The translations under genes were made by a program, and so were the position numbers. The notes below the pieces were generated by a model. It saw nothing but the letters and a program-made list of their open reading frames with translations. It was not told the origin of the DNA and searched no databases. A DNA stretch of 64,000 bases from Welwitschia mirabilis. Taxonomy: Eukaryota > Gnetophyta > Gnetopsida > Welwitschiales. How positions within the stretch are numbered: the first letter of the stretch is position 1; each line of letters starts with the position of its first letter. This document shows, one piece after another, positions 46,301 through 58,907 of this stretch. The stretch is taken from the NCBI GenBank assembly GCA_051453625.1, contig JBOZIK010000001.1, positions 258,968,969-259,032,968 on the forward strand. The letters are read 5' to 3'.

Positions 46301-48472
46301 TATGAAGAGACTATAAATATTAATTATCTTCTATTATTGTAAAAAGTTATATGCTAGGTTACTTAAGAAATGTGATTAACTTGGCATACTATTATTTAAA
46401 GTTTATAGTTAGTATAACTTTATTAATCACAAAACTTTACTATCTATGAAAGTAAATGTATATGTGAATCATATAATCAAAATATTTTTTATAAAGAGTT
46501 TCTAAATTGTTTGAGAACCAAAATTGATACATGTCATGCAAGGCCATTTTAATTATTAACTTAGGGTAATTAACTAAGATGCTTATCTAGTAGTAAATAG
46601 GTTATAATTTTAAGTATTTGGAATCAACTTTTTAAATTTCAAGGATAAGACAATGAACCTTATTAAAATATTTAAGCTTGATTACAATGTGAATGTAAAA
46701 TCGTAACAAAATTTATACATTTAAGGAAGTATTATGAATTAACACAAACATTGAATTAACATATTTTGGTTTAATATGCACTTATAAAAGTCTACTAAGG
46801 CTACCTACCAATCATTACACCTTGATATTTAAATTACAATTTATAGCATTATCATGTTCTAGTTAATTCTTGAATATCTTGATAAACACTTGAACCTGAA
46901 CATAACAAAAAATGAGTTTAGTATATTTAACAAATTAAAATATCTTACTTATTCATTTGATTTATGAATGATCTTTAGAATCATTGTGAATGATTATGAA
47001 GTATTATTTATTTTTATTCTTTTATATTTTCTTTTTCACATCTTGTGAAATTATGATTTTATACATGTAGTTCTTCATAGTAATCTTTTTTCATGTATTT
47101 TAATTACTTGTATGCAATTTATGAGAAATAATTATTTTGGAATATAAAGTAATAGTTTGATAAAACAACATTAATATCTATATATGAATTCATGTCAATT
47201 ATCTATTGATTCACTACTCATGTGCTTCCACTATATGTGTAATTTAAGCTGAGAGGCTTCTTTATTTTTTAATTTAAATTATTGATACTTGATTTTATTT
47301 TCTTGAGTTAAATTATCATAGCAATTATATATTTATTTTTTTGAAAAGACTTAGTGTATAATCTCTTATTTTTAGAAATTAAAATTTTACTTTAAATAGA
47401 ATTAGCATTATCGCTAGAGATACTTGTTATTTCTATATGAAATATTATCATCACCAAGTTATTGTTAGGAAAATTTTCATGTAAATCATAAAGTTTTACT
47501 TTCTAATTTTTTTTTCATTTATATTATAAAAATTAAGATTTATATAGGAACATTGCTTTATTTTTACTCATATATTTCCTTTTGGAACTATTGATATTCA
47601 AGTTCGTAAAGCTAACCATGTTTAAAGAGTAAATAGATTTAAACTCAACTTATTTAATGATCAATATTTAAATGGGGTTAAGATCTATTTTGATTCATAT
47701 TTTGAATGTAAATATTATAGAATCTTATTAAAACAAAAATATAAAAATTCTTTTTATACTTATTTGTTTTTTATTTAAAACTTAAAAACATTCTCACTTT
47801 TGTAGATGATGAAATGAGAGCTACACATCTCATGTAGTTAGATTGAGAAGGGTTATGAACTTTAAGGAGGATTTAATCTTATTTTTTCTTAAAAATTATT
47901 AATTTAAAAAACTTTTTTTTTTGTTCCCAATTTTTTTTTCTTTTAATAGGATGTGACTAGATTACGTAAAATACTAGTTTTAATTTAAGTTGAAAGATAT
48001 AATTAGTTTTTTCATAATGTTTAAATATTTAGATTTATCAATTATTTTAATTTAATATTTGATCACTTTTTGCATGATGGTGTATACTTTTCATGTATGA
48101 AGATTGTTATATTTCCTATCTTTTATGATACTATTTTATAATATGATATTATTTCATTTCATTTATCTTGTATCCATGTTCTCCTTTTTTATTAAAAAAA
48201 TAAATGGATAAGACCTTTACTTTACTTTGTATATTAGTGAATAAAAGGTAGAAGTTTTTGATGTTTCTACATTTTATTTATTATATTTTATGACATATAT
48301 CATTATGTTTTTATGATTACTGGTATTATTGCTTTATGTGTTGTTTTATTTATGATACTATCATTGAAATCCATAAACATTCACTTGAGTTAGAGACGTA
48401 TTAATTATTGGTAGGCTTTATTTCTCTTATCATTATAACTTGCATAATATGTACAAGGAGCCTAGTTAAGGG
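43343..48472 (+). other. Interior of the plus-strand element, no gene seen
   Basis: The interior has no recognisable retroelement gene. A relatively GC-rich stretch at about 45,130-46,100 (including cccccagtcattagag and gggccacactaggaac) stands out from its surroundings and could be a separate insertion or a non-coding leader. A (TA)n tract lies at 46,145-46,166. Confidence 0.4.
48455..48472 (+). other. Polypurine tract of the plus-strand element
   Basis: The sequence aaggagcctagttaaggg abuts the LTR start. In Athila/Tat elements a related AAG...GGG tract stands here. Confidence 0.6.
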
Positions 48473-49399
48473 TGTGATAAAGTGTAAATTTTTGATAAAG
48501 TAATGTATTAATTATCATAATTTTATATTATTTTTAAATTATAATATTATAATTAGATGTATTTTTGTGCTCTTCAAGTGATAGGGAATTCATACACTTA
48601 ATGAGATCAAAGCAGTGCATCATGATCTAGTTTGAGATCATTTATGCTGCTTGTAATTGAAAGATGAAGATTGAGGATTAAAATGTAGAGCATAAATGAC
48701 TACTTTAATATACTTCCTCTATAGATGGTTCATAGTCCTTTTTTGCATCATCATATCTCATCCACTTCCTTATCATTACCTTGGAAATTTGCATTCTAGA
48801 AGCCACGATTTGTATATTCCTACTTATTTTTTATTCAAATTTTATGTCTTCATTTAATATTAGTAACAAGAGATAAAATTTAATTAACTTAATTTTTGAA
48901 AATTGAAGTAATTATTTTTGAAACTACTTGTGGTGTTACAGTGGTAATTTCCATTTGTAAAATTATGTCATAGCACAGTAGACAGTTTTCAATATTATTA
49001 CATGTGGCACATGTGGGAATGTAATGGTTTAATAACCTTGGCCTGAAAATCCTATGATAATATTAGTATACCAAATTTATGCCATTTTAATGCTCTTAAA
49101 TTAAATTTAATCATTATTGAGCTTTGGAAAGAGATTATCTATCACTTTTGTTTCTTCTTTCTTTATTTCCTAGTTAATCTTATCTCTATATTAGATTTGA
49201 AATCCTTTTGCATTCTTCATTCTCATATTTTACCGTTATACATATCCATTTTTAGCCTCTTACATCCCATTACATTTCATTTTCCATCATTTTTTCTTCT
49301 ATTTTGACCTATCTGGAGGGCATTCTAGGAGTGGTGAAGTGCATGTAAATGGAAAGTATATGAGAAGAAGAATGTATTCGATCTTCTAAAAATTTTACA
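48473..49399 (+). repeat. 3' LTR of the plus-strand element
   Basis: Starts tgtgataaag and ends near tttaca. It is colinear with the left copy. I found no clear target-site duplication outside the pair. Confidence 0.8.
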
Positions 49400-51689
49400 T
49401 ACATTTCAAACACCTTACCTTATTAAATAAAATATATCATAAATGCTAATTTATTTAACACACTTCACCTAGTTTTTTTTTATAATGCAAGATGAGCAAT
49501 ATCTTACCTAAGAATTCTTTGATGGTTAGTTTTCTAGTTTGTAATTCAAATTTAATTGGTATATCTATCTAATTTTATTTATTTCTCTAGTCTAATCTAG
49601 TAATACATGTGGTTTCTTAAGTTATGTATTTTCATGTTTTCTAAATGTTTCTATGAAAATTTAAATAGTTGATACTAATGAATCCACATCATTCTCAAAT
49701 TCTATAAGTTATTTTTTCTTTCCATGTAATTCATTGATAATAGTAGTTCTAAGTCATCTCTAATATTTTTAATGTATGTTGCTCTAATTAGTGAAATCTT
49801 AAAATACTCCATGTCAACTATTTTAAAATGATAGAAAATAATGAAATCAAAGATTAAAAAATAATAAATGGTAAACCATTGAGAAAGATTATCAATGCAC
49901 TAGGCTCTTTCATATTTAACCCTCATCAATAAACTAAAGCTAGGGGATTTAGGGCTATGTTAATTTAAATAACTTCATTCTATTTTGGATTTTGAGTTTA
50001 AACCTTATATTTACCATATAAGAATAAGTTTTCCATCTCTAAAGGATTGATTAGACTTAATTCCATAATGAGATTTATAGAAAAACTCATTTAATCCCAT
50101 TTAAATGATTCAACATTCAATCTTAAGCATTATTTGCAAATTAAAGAAATGATATTTTAAAAATGAATTTCTTGCTTAATAAATAATATTTCACAATTAT
50201 TAACATACTATTATTAAGAAAATTAGGCTTTTGTGCTTAGTTATGAATACCAATAATTTTAAAAGAATGTTCTCAGGAAGTTCATTAATCAAAAGAGTAG
50301 TCATTTTATTAGGTGATGTAGTTTCGTATAATAGTTGAAGATTATTAAGCATTAGGAACTCTTTAATCTTATCCTGGTAATAGGTAGTATTTACCACTCA
50401 CTCCACATAAAACTTGAGGATATCTCATTCCCTTTCTATTGTTTTTTAGTTATTAAAAATTATTAGATGAAAACTATTTTAGAAAAATAGCTAAAAATGG
50501 AGAATAAAAATTAGGTCATGTACATCAATATGTATAAAGAAAGAGATAAAACAAGTTAAAGGATATATGAATAGGTGAAAATAAAGATCTTAAACCAAAA
50601 AATTTATGAATGAGTTAAGAAATCCACTAGTTATTCTTATATGAATAAAAATCATAATGTTAAATGGATGAAACTAATAATGCATGATACTAGTTAAAAA
50701 TGTAACTACAAGCTCAATAAATTCTTTAATGTTGATCAAGTTAATTCTTATGGTACATTATGTTATATCAATCAAAAATGGATAAATGGAAGTAAGTAAT
50801 CTACATATTAATCTAAAATATTAATAGAGTAACTAGAGAATTTTCTCCTCACATAGGCCTTTTCATTATCCCTACTAACAATGCCTCTAAATTTTAAGTA
50901 AACATCATTAGAGTAACATCAATCTTTTTAGAGGTTAGATTTTAATACTAAACTACAAATGTACAATGTAAGACATGAGAGAATACATTGATAATTAATG
51001 ATGTTGGAATAATATAAGTATATGAAAAATATTTCTACATGAAATGATAAATTATTTGTAAAGGTATATATCATATGAATAGATTGTTGTATTTCTATCT
51101 AGTTGCACAATTCATTATTTTGGATTTGAAGCTTTGTTTTTTTACATCTTTTGCCCTTTTTTATATATTTCTCTTTATCCATTCCAACTTTTTAGCCATG
51201 TTTCTCTAACATCATATTTTAATAGAATAAGTTCTTACGTAGACTAATATACCTTTTGATTTAATACCTATCATGCAATAAAAATGCTATAATAAAGGGA
51301 AAATGATGGGAAAATATTAACTATTTTAAATATTATTCAACATAAATGAAATGATTCAAGAACCAAAGTCATGTTTAAAATGTAAAATAATGTTCTTTAA
51401 TAAAACATTAGCATGGTTAAAAAGATGACACTATTTCATACTAACTAAAATTAATACAAACAACTAAAAACAGAGGAAATTTAATTATTTAGTAATGGAA
51501 TAAGGTAAAAATGGAACTTTTAAATTTTTAAAATATAATATAATTATGAATAATAAACTATCTAGTTAAAAAATATCAATTTAAAATATGGAAAAAGCAT
51601 GAACTAGGTTATTTAGTATTACTAAGTCAAAGACGAAGGACGTTGAGCTAGAGTTAAATGATTATTTAAGATTAATATAAAAATATTTT
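49400..51689 (-). other. Region 3' of the Athila element 2 integrase
   Basis: No gene recognised. The minus strand is open at 50,200-50,397; its peptide (including YYQDKIKEFLMLNNLQLL and LINELPENILLKLL) is protein-like with a hydrophobic end, but unknown. It may be a trace of the long 3' region typical of Athila. Confidence 0.3.
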
Positions 51690-52570
51690 AGATTATTCTC
51701 ATTATATAATTTTAATATTTGACCATTTATAGTAAAATATCTATTACTTGTTAGCTTTATTATTATTACACTTCCATTTTAATTTTTCTTAATCACCTTA
51801 AAGGTCCTTTCCATTTGATGATTAATTTTCTAAGAAACGTATGTGCTTAGATTTCATAAACTAAAATCCTATCAAATATGTTGAAATTATTTCTTTCAAA
51901 TTATTAGTATTATAGTATCTAATTTTCTTCTTTATGTGTTTTTGTCATTTCATTTTATCCTTTTTTTAAAGTATAAAATTTATTTTGAAATCTATTTAAT
52001 TATTAAGATTTCACTTTTACAAGACTTATGTTCGATTTCTAGTAATAGCAAACATTAGTTTTCATAAACTACTTGGTACAAAGTATGATATAATGAGTTT
52101 TTGAAAGTAGTTTTATAGGCTCATAGCACATCATTTCATTCTTATACTAATTCGTATGGTATTTTAACTAGGATTCTCTTAATTTCTTAGTTAAAAATGT
52201 CAATTTAATCATTAGTTTGTGGATATAAAAATTTTTAATTTTATGAGTTATTCATAATAATGTCATCAATTTTATCATTGTCTAATTCATAAAATATGTT
52301 CTTTAATTATTAATAAGGATGGATGAATGATTAACGTATTGCATGATATGTTCTTAAAAGAAATCAATAATAATCTGGATATTATTTATTTGGGTTGCCT
52401 TAGTATCAAATCCATTTTATGAAATATTCAATCAATATAATGATATGTTGATAATGGTCTAACTATGAAAAATGTTTACTGATTTTGATTTCCCGTACAG
52501 AAAATAACTTACATTCAATAAATATGTTCATAGACATACCATCTTTCTTAGAGAGTTATCTTAATCATTA
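51690..52570 (-). pseudogene. Athila element 2 integrase relic
   Basis: The minus strand core reads HIIILIEYFIKWI near 52,430, where the family has YILVAVDYVSKWVEA. Near 52,040-52,130 it reads KTTFKNSLYHTLYQVVYEN then LEIEHKS, corresponding to AYRTA.KTP.GMSPY.LV+GK...LPVELEH. The C-terminus (51,700-51,860) has DRILVYEI, LRKLIIKWKGPFKV and FTINGQILKLYNE, fitting the Athila end L..RW.GPF.V and VNGQ.LK.Y. Broken by many stops. Confidence 0.9.
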
Positions 52571-52699
52571 AAAATGATTACGTTTTATGATATGATCATG
52601 TCAATATTTTAAAATATTGATTTTTAGAATCCACTTTGTAGTCATTTATGAGCTATCTTGTCCCCATTAAAATAATCATGATAATTTCTATCATGATGG

Positions 52700-53780
52700 A
52701 TTTATAAAATCTTAGATTATTTACATTTACAAATGTAATGTTATACAGTTTATAAATGATAGATTTGGTGTGATAAGGGACTTTATCAATTATAAATTTT
52801 AATCATTTCAAAGGAGATAAATTTATTTTTTAGCTAATAAGTCTTGTAGTATCTTTAGATTATACACATAATTATTGATATCCTCATACCAAGAATCCTC
52901 TCTAAGAAGATGAGTGTGAATTGAAGATAACTTTTCATCAAGAAATTATTTATTAAAGGCATCTTTAGTGAGGTATTTCTAAAGTAGTTATAATTGAAGG
53001 AGATTATAAGAAACTACATTTTCTCATCCTCATTTATCAATGATGCCCAAGTTAAATTATCAATGTCATTAGTTCCTAAGCACTTAATGGCATGTATAAG
53101 CTTCAGCTTTAAAATCCACCAAATATTATTAGAACATATTAAATGTTGTAATAATTTTTAAAAAATTTTTATATAGTTTTATTATGTAAATGTAGTAGAT
53201 GAATCAATCTCTAATATTTTATTCTAATACAACACCTATGGTCATTTCCCTTTCATCGTACATGACATGAAAAGAATAATTACATTTTGATGCTCTAACT
53301 ATATGTGTTATTATTATATTTTATTTAAAACATTAAATTATTTTTCATAATATTCATTTCATATGAAAGGTTTATCTTTTTCTAGTAATCCACATAAAGG
53401 TTTCATAATTTTAGAGAAATCCTTGATGGAATTCTCATAGTATCTAGAATATCCTAGAAAAACAATTAATGCATTGAAATTAGTTGGTTTTGATAATGAT
53501 GAAATAATTTAAATAACTTTAAAAGCCATATTTATTCTAACTTCAAAATTATATGACATAAAATAAATTATTTTTTTACAACAAAATGATTTTTTAGAAA
53601 CTTACTTTTAAGTACTTATTTATACAATGTGATAATACCTTATGAATCCTTTTAAGAGTTTGATCACAAGAATCACCATAAACATAACACTCATCTAGAA
53701 ATATCATAAATTTATTTATAATGTTAAAAAAATTTAATATCATTTCTCGTTAAAATGTGACTAATGCATTACATAATTCA
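52700..53780 (-). pseudogene. Athila element 2 reverse transcriptase/RNase H relic
   Basis: At 53,669-53,701 the minus strand reads FLDECYVYGDS, the RT catalytic box with the family MDDF changed to LDEC. It continues QTLKRIHKVLSHC. Next, FLGYSRYYENSIKDFSKI then KPLCGLLEKDKPF at about 53,375-53,480 matches the well-kept FLGHAGFYRRFIKDFSKI..PLC.LL block. RNase H opens at about 53,190-53,290 with SKCNYSFHVMYDERE then TIGVVLE (family P.W..PFHVM.DAS....G.VL). Stops between blocks make it inactive. Confidence 0.9.
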
Positions 53781-54068
53781 AATGTAAGTCATTAATTAGT
53801 AAATGTTTTAAACAGTGAGGTAAATGTTATTTTGTGTTGATTCTTAATGCTAGAAAAATTTGTTTATAATTACTAATTAATTTAAGAAACCATAATATTC
53901 ATATATAGAATTTTTTTTTAGGATTTAATTAATATATTAAATTGATAAGTTCTCCTTTTAGTATGCTCATTATGTCTCCTAAAGTTAATGCACACTCATC
54001 ATTTATTATTCTTTTTTTAAAGTATTTAAATTAGATTTATTCATTATCTATCTATTATATGATATATA

Positions 54069-54069
<1 letters not shown>

Positions 54070-54110
<41 letters not shown>
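54070..54110. repeat. (TA)n microsatellite
   Basis: About 16 uninterrupted TA units. Confidence 0.95.
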
Positions 54111-54113
<3 letters not shown>

Positions 54114-54156
54114 ATTGTCCTTAGGCCATTTTACAATGTGTAATTAAAAAATTGAG

Positions 54157-54166
54157 NNNNNNNNNN
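54157..54166. other. Assembly gap, 10 N
   Basis: Ten undetermined bases with attgag immediately on both sides, so it may also be a small overlap rather than missing sequence. Confidence 1.
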
Positions 54167-54339
54167 ATTGAGGAGATTTTCTAATGGATTTTAAATTTTC
54201 CTTGAAATAGATCTTGTTCATAATTAAATTAAGTGGAATTCCTTTTTCTAAATATTTATAAAACCCATAAAAACATTCTATATTATCATTTAATGTTTGA
54301 ACAATTTTATTTTTATCATCAAATTATAAACCATTACTA

Positions 54340-55060
54340 ATGATTAAAGGCAAAATTTCCTCTGTATTAAGGAAAATGTATTTCAAATGTGATAGTAATT
54401 CTTTCAGTTTTAGAGTTTCTTACTTTTTACCTTGAGCGATAATATTTGATATTTTTAATATTTAAGAAAAATATATTTTATGGCTATGATGTTTTTTTAT
54501 TCATTAATTGTTAAGAGATATATTTTTCATTTTCTATAATTAAATGTAGTGTATCTTTTGTGAAATGTTTCCTAGATAAATTATCAATACAACTCAACTA
54601 TTCTTTTTTTTACCTTTTTATTTGTGGTCTATTGAGTTAAAAATGTTTATGTTGGTTTTTAGATTTAAAAATGTAAGTTAAATAAGATAATCTGATAAGG
54701 TATTACTATGTCCATTGTGACTAATCAATATCTATCAAAAATGACTAAAATAATTTGCTCAATGATTTTCCGAATTGTAAAATTGATAAGGTATAATTCT
54801 TAATCTAATTGTACTAAAATATTTGTAATAAGTTTAAATGAATTTATCATAAAATAATATACTAATAATAAGATCATATTGATAAAATAAAATTTGGTTA
54901 ATTCCAAGATTTTTAAAGATAAGAAGGCATAAAGTTAATACATACATCTAAATCAAGTAATGCATAAGGCACTTTATTTTCCTTTATGATTACTAGAATA
55001 ACATATGATTTAGAAATATTATGATTAAGTGGGATTCTCTTTTTTAGCATTTAGATGATG
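54340..55060 (-). pseudogene. Athila element 2 protease and linker relic
   Basis: The minus strand reads KSYVILVIIKENKVPYALLD then LDVCINFMPSYL around 54,944-54,963, matching the Athila protease start (GSF.IPC.IG....ALCDLGASINLMP). The active-site DLGA is now DLDV. At 54,345-54,420, LKELLSHLKYIFLNTEEILP then LIISN matches the block between protease and RT (LP.HLKYAFLG...LPVIIS). Confidence 0.85.
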
Positions 55061-55196
55061 TTTTTAGTTAAGTATGCTTATCAAGAAATGAATCTTCACT
55101 TTTTATTAGAGCATAAATTATTGGTATATTTGGAGTATAAGGGTATGTACTGAAGCATTCAAAATAGTGGAATTTTCAATTTTGCATCTTTAGATA

Positions 55197-58100
55197 TGTA
55201 ACATTCCCAAATATTTTTTCTATGAACTACTATTGAATTTAATTAAGTAGTTTAAAATTTAGTTAAGAATGTAATATCATATCACATAAATTGTAAATAT
55301 TATTTACTTGAATATTAAGTATATTAAGCTTTTAGTCAAATAATTACTTATCTTTATTTAAATTCCTCATCAAAATAAGATGTCATTTTAAATTAACTTT
55401 AGTTTGTAATTTTTATAATTTACCATGAAAATGGTAAAAATTATGTTTAAAGGTTTTTATGAGAAAATATATCTAAACATTTAAAAATAGATAATCCCAT
55501 TATGTTAAGAATTAAAATCACATGATAAAACTAATAAATTGAAAATCTCAAGAGGGCATGATAATATATTTTGCATCTTACTCATTTAAATGCTTGACAA
55601 ATTTTATATGTGTACTAGATTATGAATAAATATTTTCTTTGTTATATGATGTGAGTGACATATTTTATGCATTTTAGAATAAATGAGCATTTAAACAAGT
55701 ACATGCACTCTTACTTAGAACCAAGAATAATAAATGAGTATCTTGACTCTACCATTACTTTTATGTTTTTGAGATATGTAAGGACACTTGGTTCATAGCA
55801 TATTTATTACTTTAATTATTGGAATTAAAGAGCTTATATTATTGTGCCATATGAAAATTTTGAGATTTGTATGTTTCTTCTTTTGAGGCATGTTTTAAAT
55901 GAATTAATCTTACTTATGAACCTATGAAGGATTGTAAATAAGCTAGCATAAGGAAATGATGCATGTTATTAACCTTACTAATTCAAGCAAGAATATTATT
56001 CATCCTAGTTAGATGTATGAGTTAAAAATATGATCTCTATTTGTACTCTAATGTCACTTATTACTCATTCCACTTATCAATGCTAAGACATGTGATCTTG
56101 TGATTATGAACTATGTTTCTTTAGTTATATATATATATATATATATATATCCTTCCCTCTCTTGTAAAATGGGATACTTTTCTTTTCTTGTTATATAAGT
56201 GCATTTCCTTCTTTTCTCTCTCTGTCTCTTTCTATCTTATTCTCTTGCTTGTGGAGCTTGAAGATTGAAAGCTTGGAGTTAAGGAACTCTTAATCTTGGA
56301 TCTTCATTAATATTCCACTATCAAGGACTTACTTATCTTCCTAAGTTCTTTATGCATATTTCCTATATGATCTCTTCTTTATATTATAGTGGAATGATGT
56401 GATATTGCATTAGGGAATAATTTGTGATTTTAATAAAATTATGTTATAACATATTACTCCCTATAATTTTATCTCACCAAGACATTATGGTAAGATATGA
56501 GGAGTCTCCTATGCGTAGTGACATAGGTTATTAATGGATGATTATGGACAAGTGACGAGGGAGTTCACTATAAATAAAAATAATAAGAAATTTGTGTACT
56601 TATTTTCATTTTAATATTATATTTTTTTAATCTATATTCATTAGAATCATCTTACTAGGGGTAAAGTCTGGTCCTCAAAAATCTATTTAGGCTAGAACTC
56701 TTTCATGTAAATCCCAAGGCTTATAGTAAATGTTTTTTTTAATTGATTTGATTTCCACGTTTAAAATGATTTGAATTAGTAATGTTTTAAGATACTTTAT
56801 AGGTGATTGATTAAGATATCCATTAGTTATTGAATTAGATTATTTCTTAATTAGTTATGGGAACTTTATCATATTACTATGATGGGGAAATTAAATTTCT
56901 AGAATAGTTACTCAGGATTAAAAAAATCATAACTTATTAAGTAGTAGGTGTAAATTAGTGACATGTTTTATGTAATTCTAGAATTGTGTTATGAATGTGA
57001 AAACATAAAAAAAGAAATTTTTAATGGATAATTATTTTTAAAAATTTATTTATTAAGACATATCAGAAAATAAATGTAAAAAAATAGTATGCAAGTAATT
57101 TATGTTTTCATACCTATAACCTTGAGATTCTTAGTTGTAGGAAATTTAATAATAGTTCTAAAACATCTTGAATCATTTAAAAACTTAAAGTATTTTGAAA
57201 GTTATGATTACTTTAATGTAGTGTAGGAGGATTGTAATTTAGAAAATTTGATAGTTTTTAATCTTAAATGATATCTTTAGAAATACTATTTTCAAAATAA
57301 TAAGAGAATTTAAGTTATATTTAAGAATCTTATTATATGTCTACTTTCTTAAAAATACTTTTTTTAACTCAATAATTACTTAATTAATAATTTTTTAACT
57401 ATGATGTCTTTTTACAACTCAAAAATGTTAAAATTAATGTTTGAAATTGTAAAAACGTTATTACATAAAATTTTATAGGAAAAGAAAGTATATAAAATAT
57501 GTTTGTATTAGTAACTTTAAGTTAAATTACTTATAGCTAGTATTTATTTGCAGATATAATTCTGTTATTCCTTTTTCCTTTATCTTAATTTGAATGTATA
57601 TGCTTGTAAGGTATTTTTTTAACCTTATTAAATTAAGTAACATAAATAGTCTTTAGCTTATCATTTTATTCATTAACTTATAATGTCGCCATATGAATCT
57701 TGGATAAAGATTTATATCTTAATCATTATATTTGAGCTATAGTTTCTTTGTTCAACTTATTTACACTAATTCATGGAGATTATCATATGAGCATGGAAGA
57801 ATGCTTTTAGCATTTGCATAGATCCACATATGTTTTAGTTTCTTAAATATATTATTAAGATCTGATTTGATACATTTTAAATATTTTTTATATTTTTGAA
57901 ATAAAAATAAAATAATATCTCCTTTATCTAGATTTTTGTTACTATAATCTTGAATATAGAAATGTTCTTATATGCTTGTTTAGTTTTTTGGTTGTCTTTA
58001 TAAAATAAATCAAATGATGATTAGAATTATTATAACTAGGTAAATAATCCATTAACTATCCACATTAGTTATAATTATCTACATGCATTCGTGTATTCAT

Positions 58101-58892
58101 CAAACTAGACAAGATTAAGATAATTTTAATAATATTCATATCCACACTTAGATTTCATTACTAAGGTAGGTTGCATTGTTTTTTAAATTTTTTATTATAA
58201 TATCCTTCTAGAAGTGTAAGTGGATTTGATTACCACTCTCCTACCCTATTCATGTATGAACTTGCTCAAACTTAATATCTTGAGTCCTTGGCATTAATAA
58301 ACCATGTTACACGATCTTGAAATGCTTTAAAGAAGTGGGGTTTATTTGTAAATATGCATTCATTTTATGTACTACTTGCTACTTGTATTAGGGTTATATT
58401 GAGAGGAAGTGAAATTCGATGAAGTTAAGCCCAACCATATTTATATAGTTTAGAATTTGAAGCAGAACAAGTCATGTACAAAGGATGACTAAATATCAAG
58501 TTGGATTACCATGAATTGGAGTTACAACCTCTTATTATATTAGTTATCTATAATCTTTTAAACTTATCTATGTATGTTGATAATAATTTTACCACTTCTT
58601 AACTATTCATAAGATTTTTTTTAGGTAATGAAAAAACTAAGAAGAAATGGATGACACAAATGTACAACAGCACTATTATTTATAAACTAAAATAATCTAG
58701 AACTTAATTATAGGTAAATACATAACATTAATATCATTTCTTTTTCTTAGAATATAGAAATTATAATAAAGAAATAATAAAATTTTGATTCTAGATTTTA
58801 CTATGTCCTTTAGATAATAATTATAGAGAAAGAATAAATAGAAACAAAAAAAAATAGTGCTTAATTAGGATATGAAAAAAGAGGATATCACA
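55197..58892 (+). repeat. 5' LTR of the Tekay-like element, about 3.7 kb
   Basis: The start tgtaacattccc and the reverse complement of the end, tgtgatatcctc, differ almost only by transitions, as expected of decayed LTR terminal inverted repeats. The end lies three bases before a 12-base primer site, which fixes it well. The left edge coincides with the point where Athila element 2 protease/gag reading stops. The partner LTR is outside the window, so the length is inferred. Confidence 0.7.
56192..56199 (+). promoter_or_regulatory. Putative LTR TATA box
   Basis: The motif tatataag is followed by a pyrimidine-rich tract (about 56,205-56,250, with tctctctctgtctcttt) and then gcttggagttaagg. A TATA box before a CT-rich start region is a common layout of plant LTR promoters. 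A (TA)n tract lies upstream at 56,126-56,150. Confidence 0.45.
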
Positions 58893-58895
58893 AAT

Positions 58896-58907
58896 TGGTA
58901 TCAGAGC
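58896..58907 (+). promoter_or_regulatory. Primer-binding site, initiator tRNA-Met
   Basis: The sequence tggtatcagagc is an exact 12-base match to the complement of the 3' end of plant initiator tRNA-Met, three bases after the LTR end in ...tcaca. It is the clearest single landmark in the window. Confidence 0.95.

Larger units (their letters stand above)
42402..49399 (+). mobile_element. LTR element with Athila/Tat-type ends and no visible pol
   Basis: Two colinear direct repeats (42,402-43,342 and 48,473-49,399) bound a 5.1-kb interior. The right repeat is preceded by a purine tract and begins tgtgataaagtgtaaattt, the typical junction of polypurine tract and 3' LTR in plant Athila/Tat elements. 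That fixes the plus orientation. The interior shows no gag, RT, RNase H or integrase motif on either strand, so the element is either non-autonomous or internally replaced. A clear primer site is not visible after the left LTR. Confidence 0.7.
49400..55196 (-). mobile_element. Athila-type element 2, 3' portion, cut by the Tekay element
   Basis: Minus-strand pol motifs of an Athila element run from protease (55,050) through RT/RNase H to the integrase end (51,690). The element breaks off at 55,196, where a Tekay-like LTR starts, so its gag and 5' LTR are expected beyond the Tekay element, outside the window. No 3' LTR was recognised between 49,400 and 51,690. Confidence 0.8.

Noticed and set aside
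56398-58892. Alternative start of the Tekay-like LTR at tgtgatattgca
   Set aside because: It matches the inverted end well, but it would leave the TATA box and CT-rich start region outside the LTR. The start at 55,197 includes them and coincides with the end of the Athila reading.
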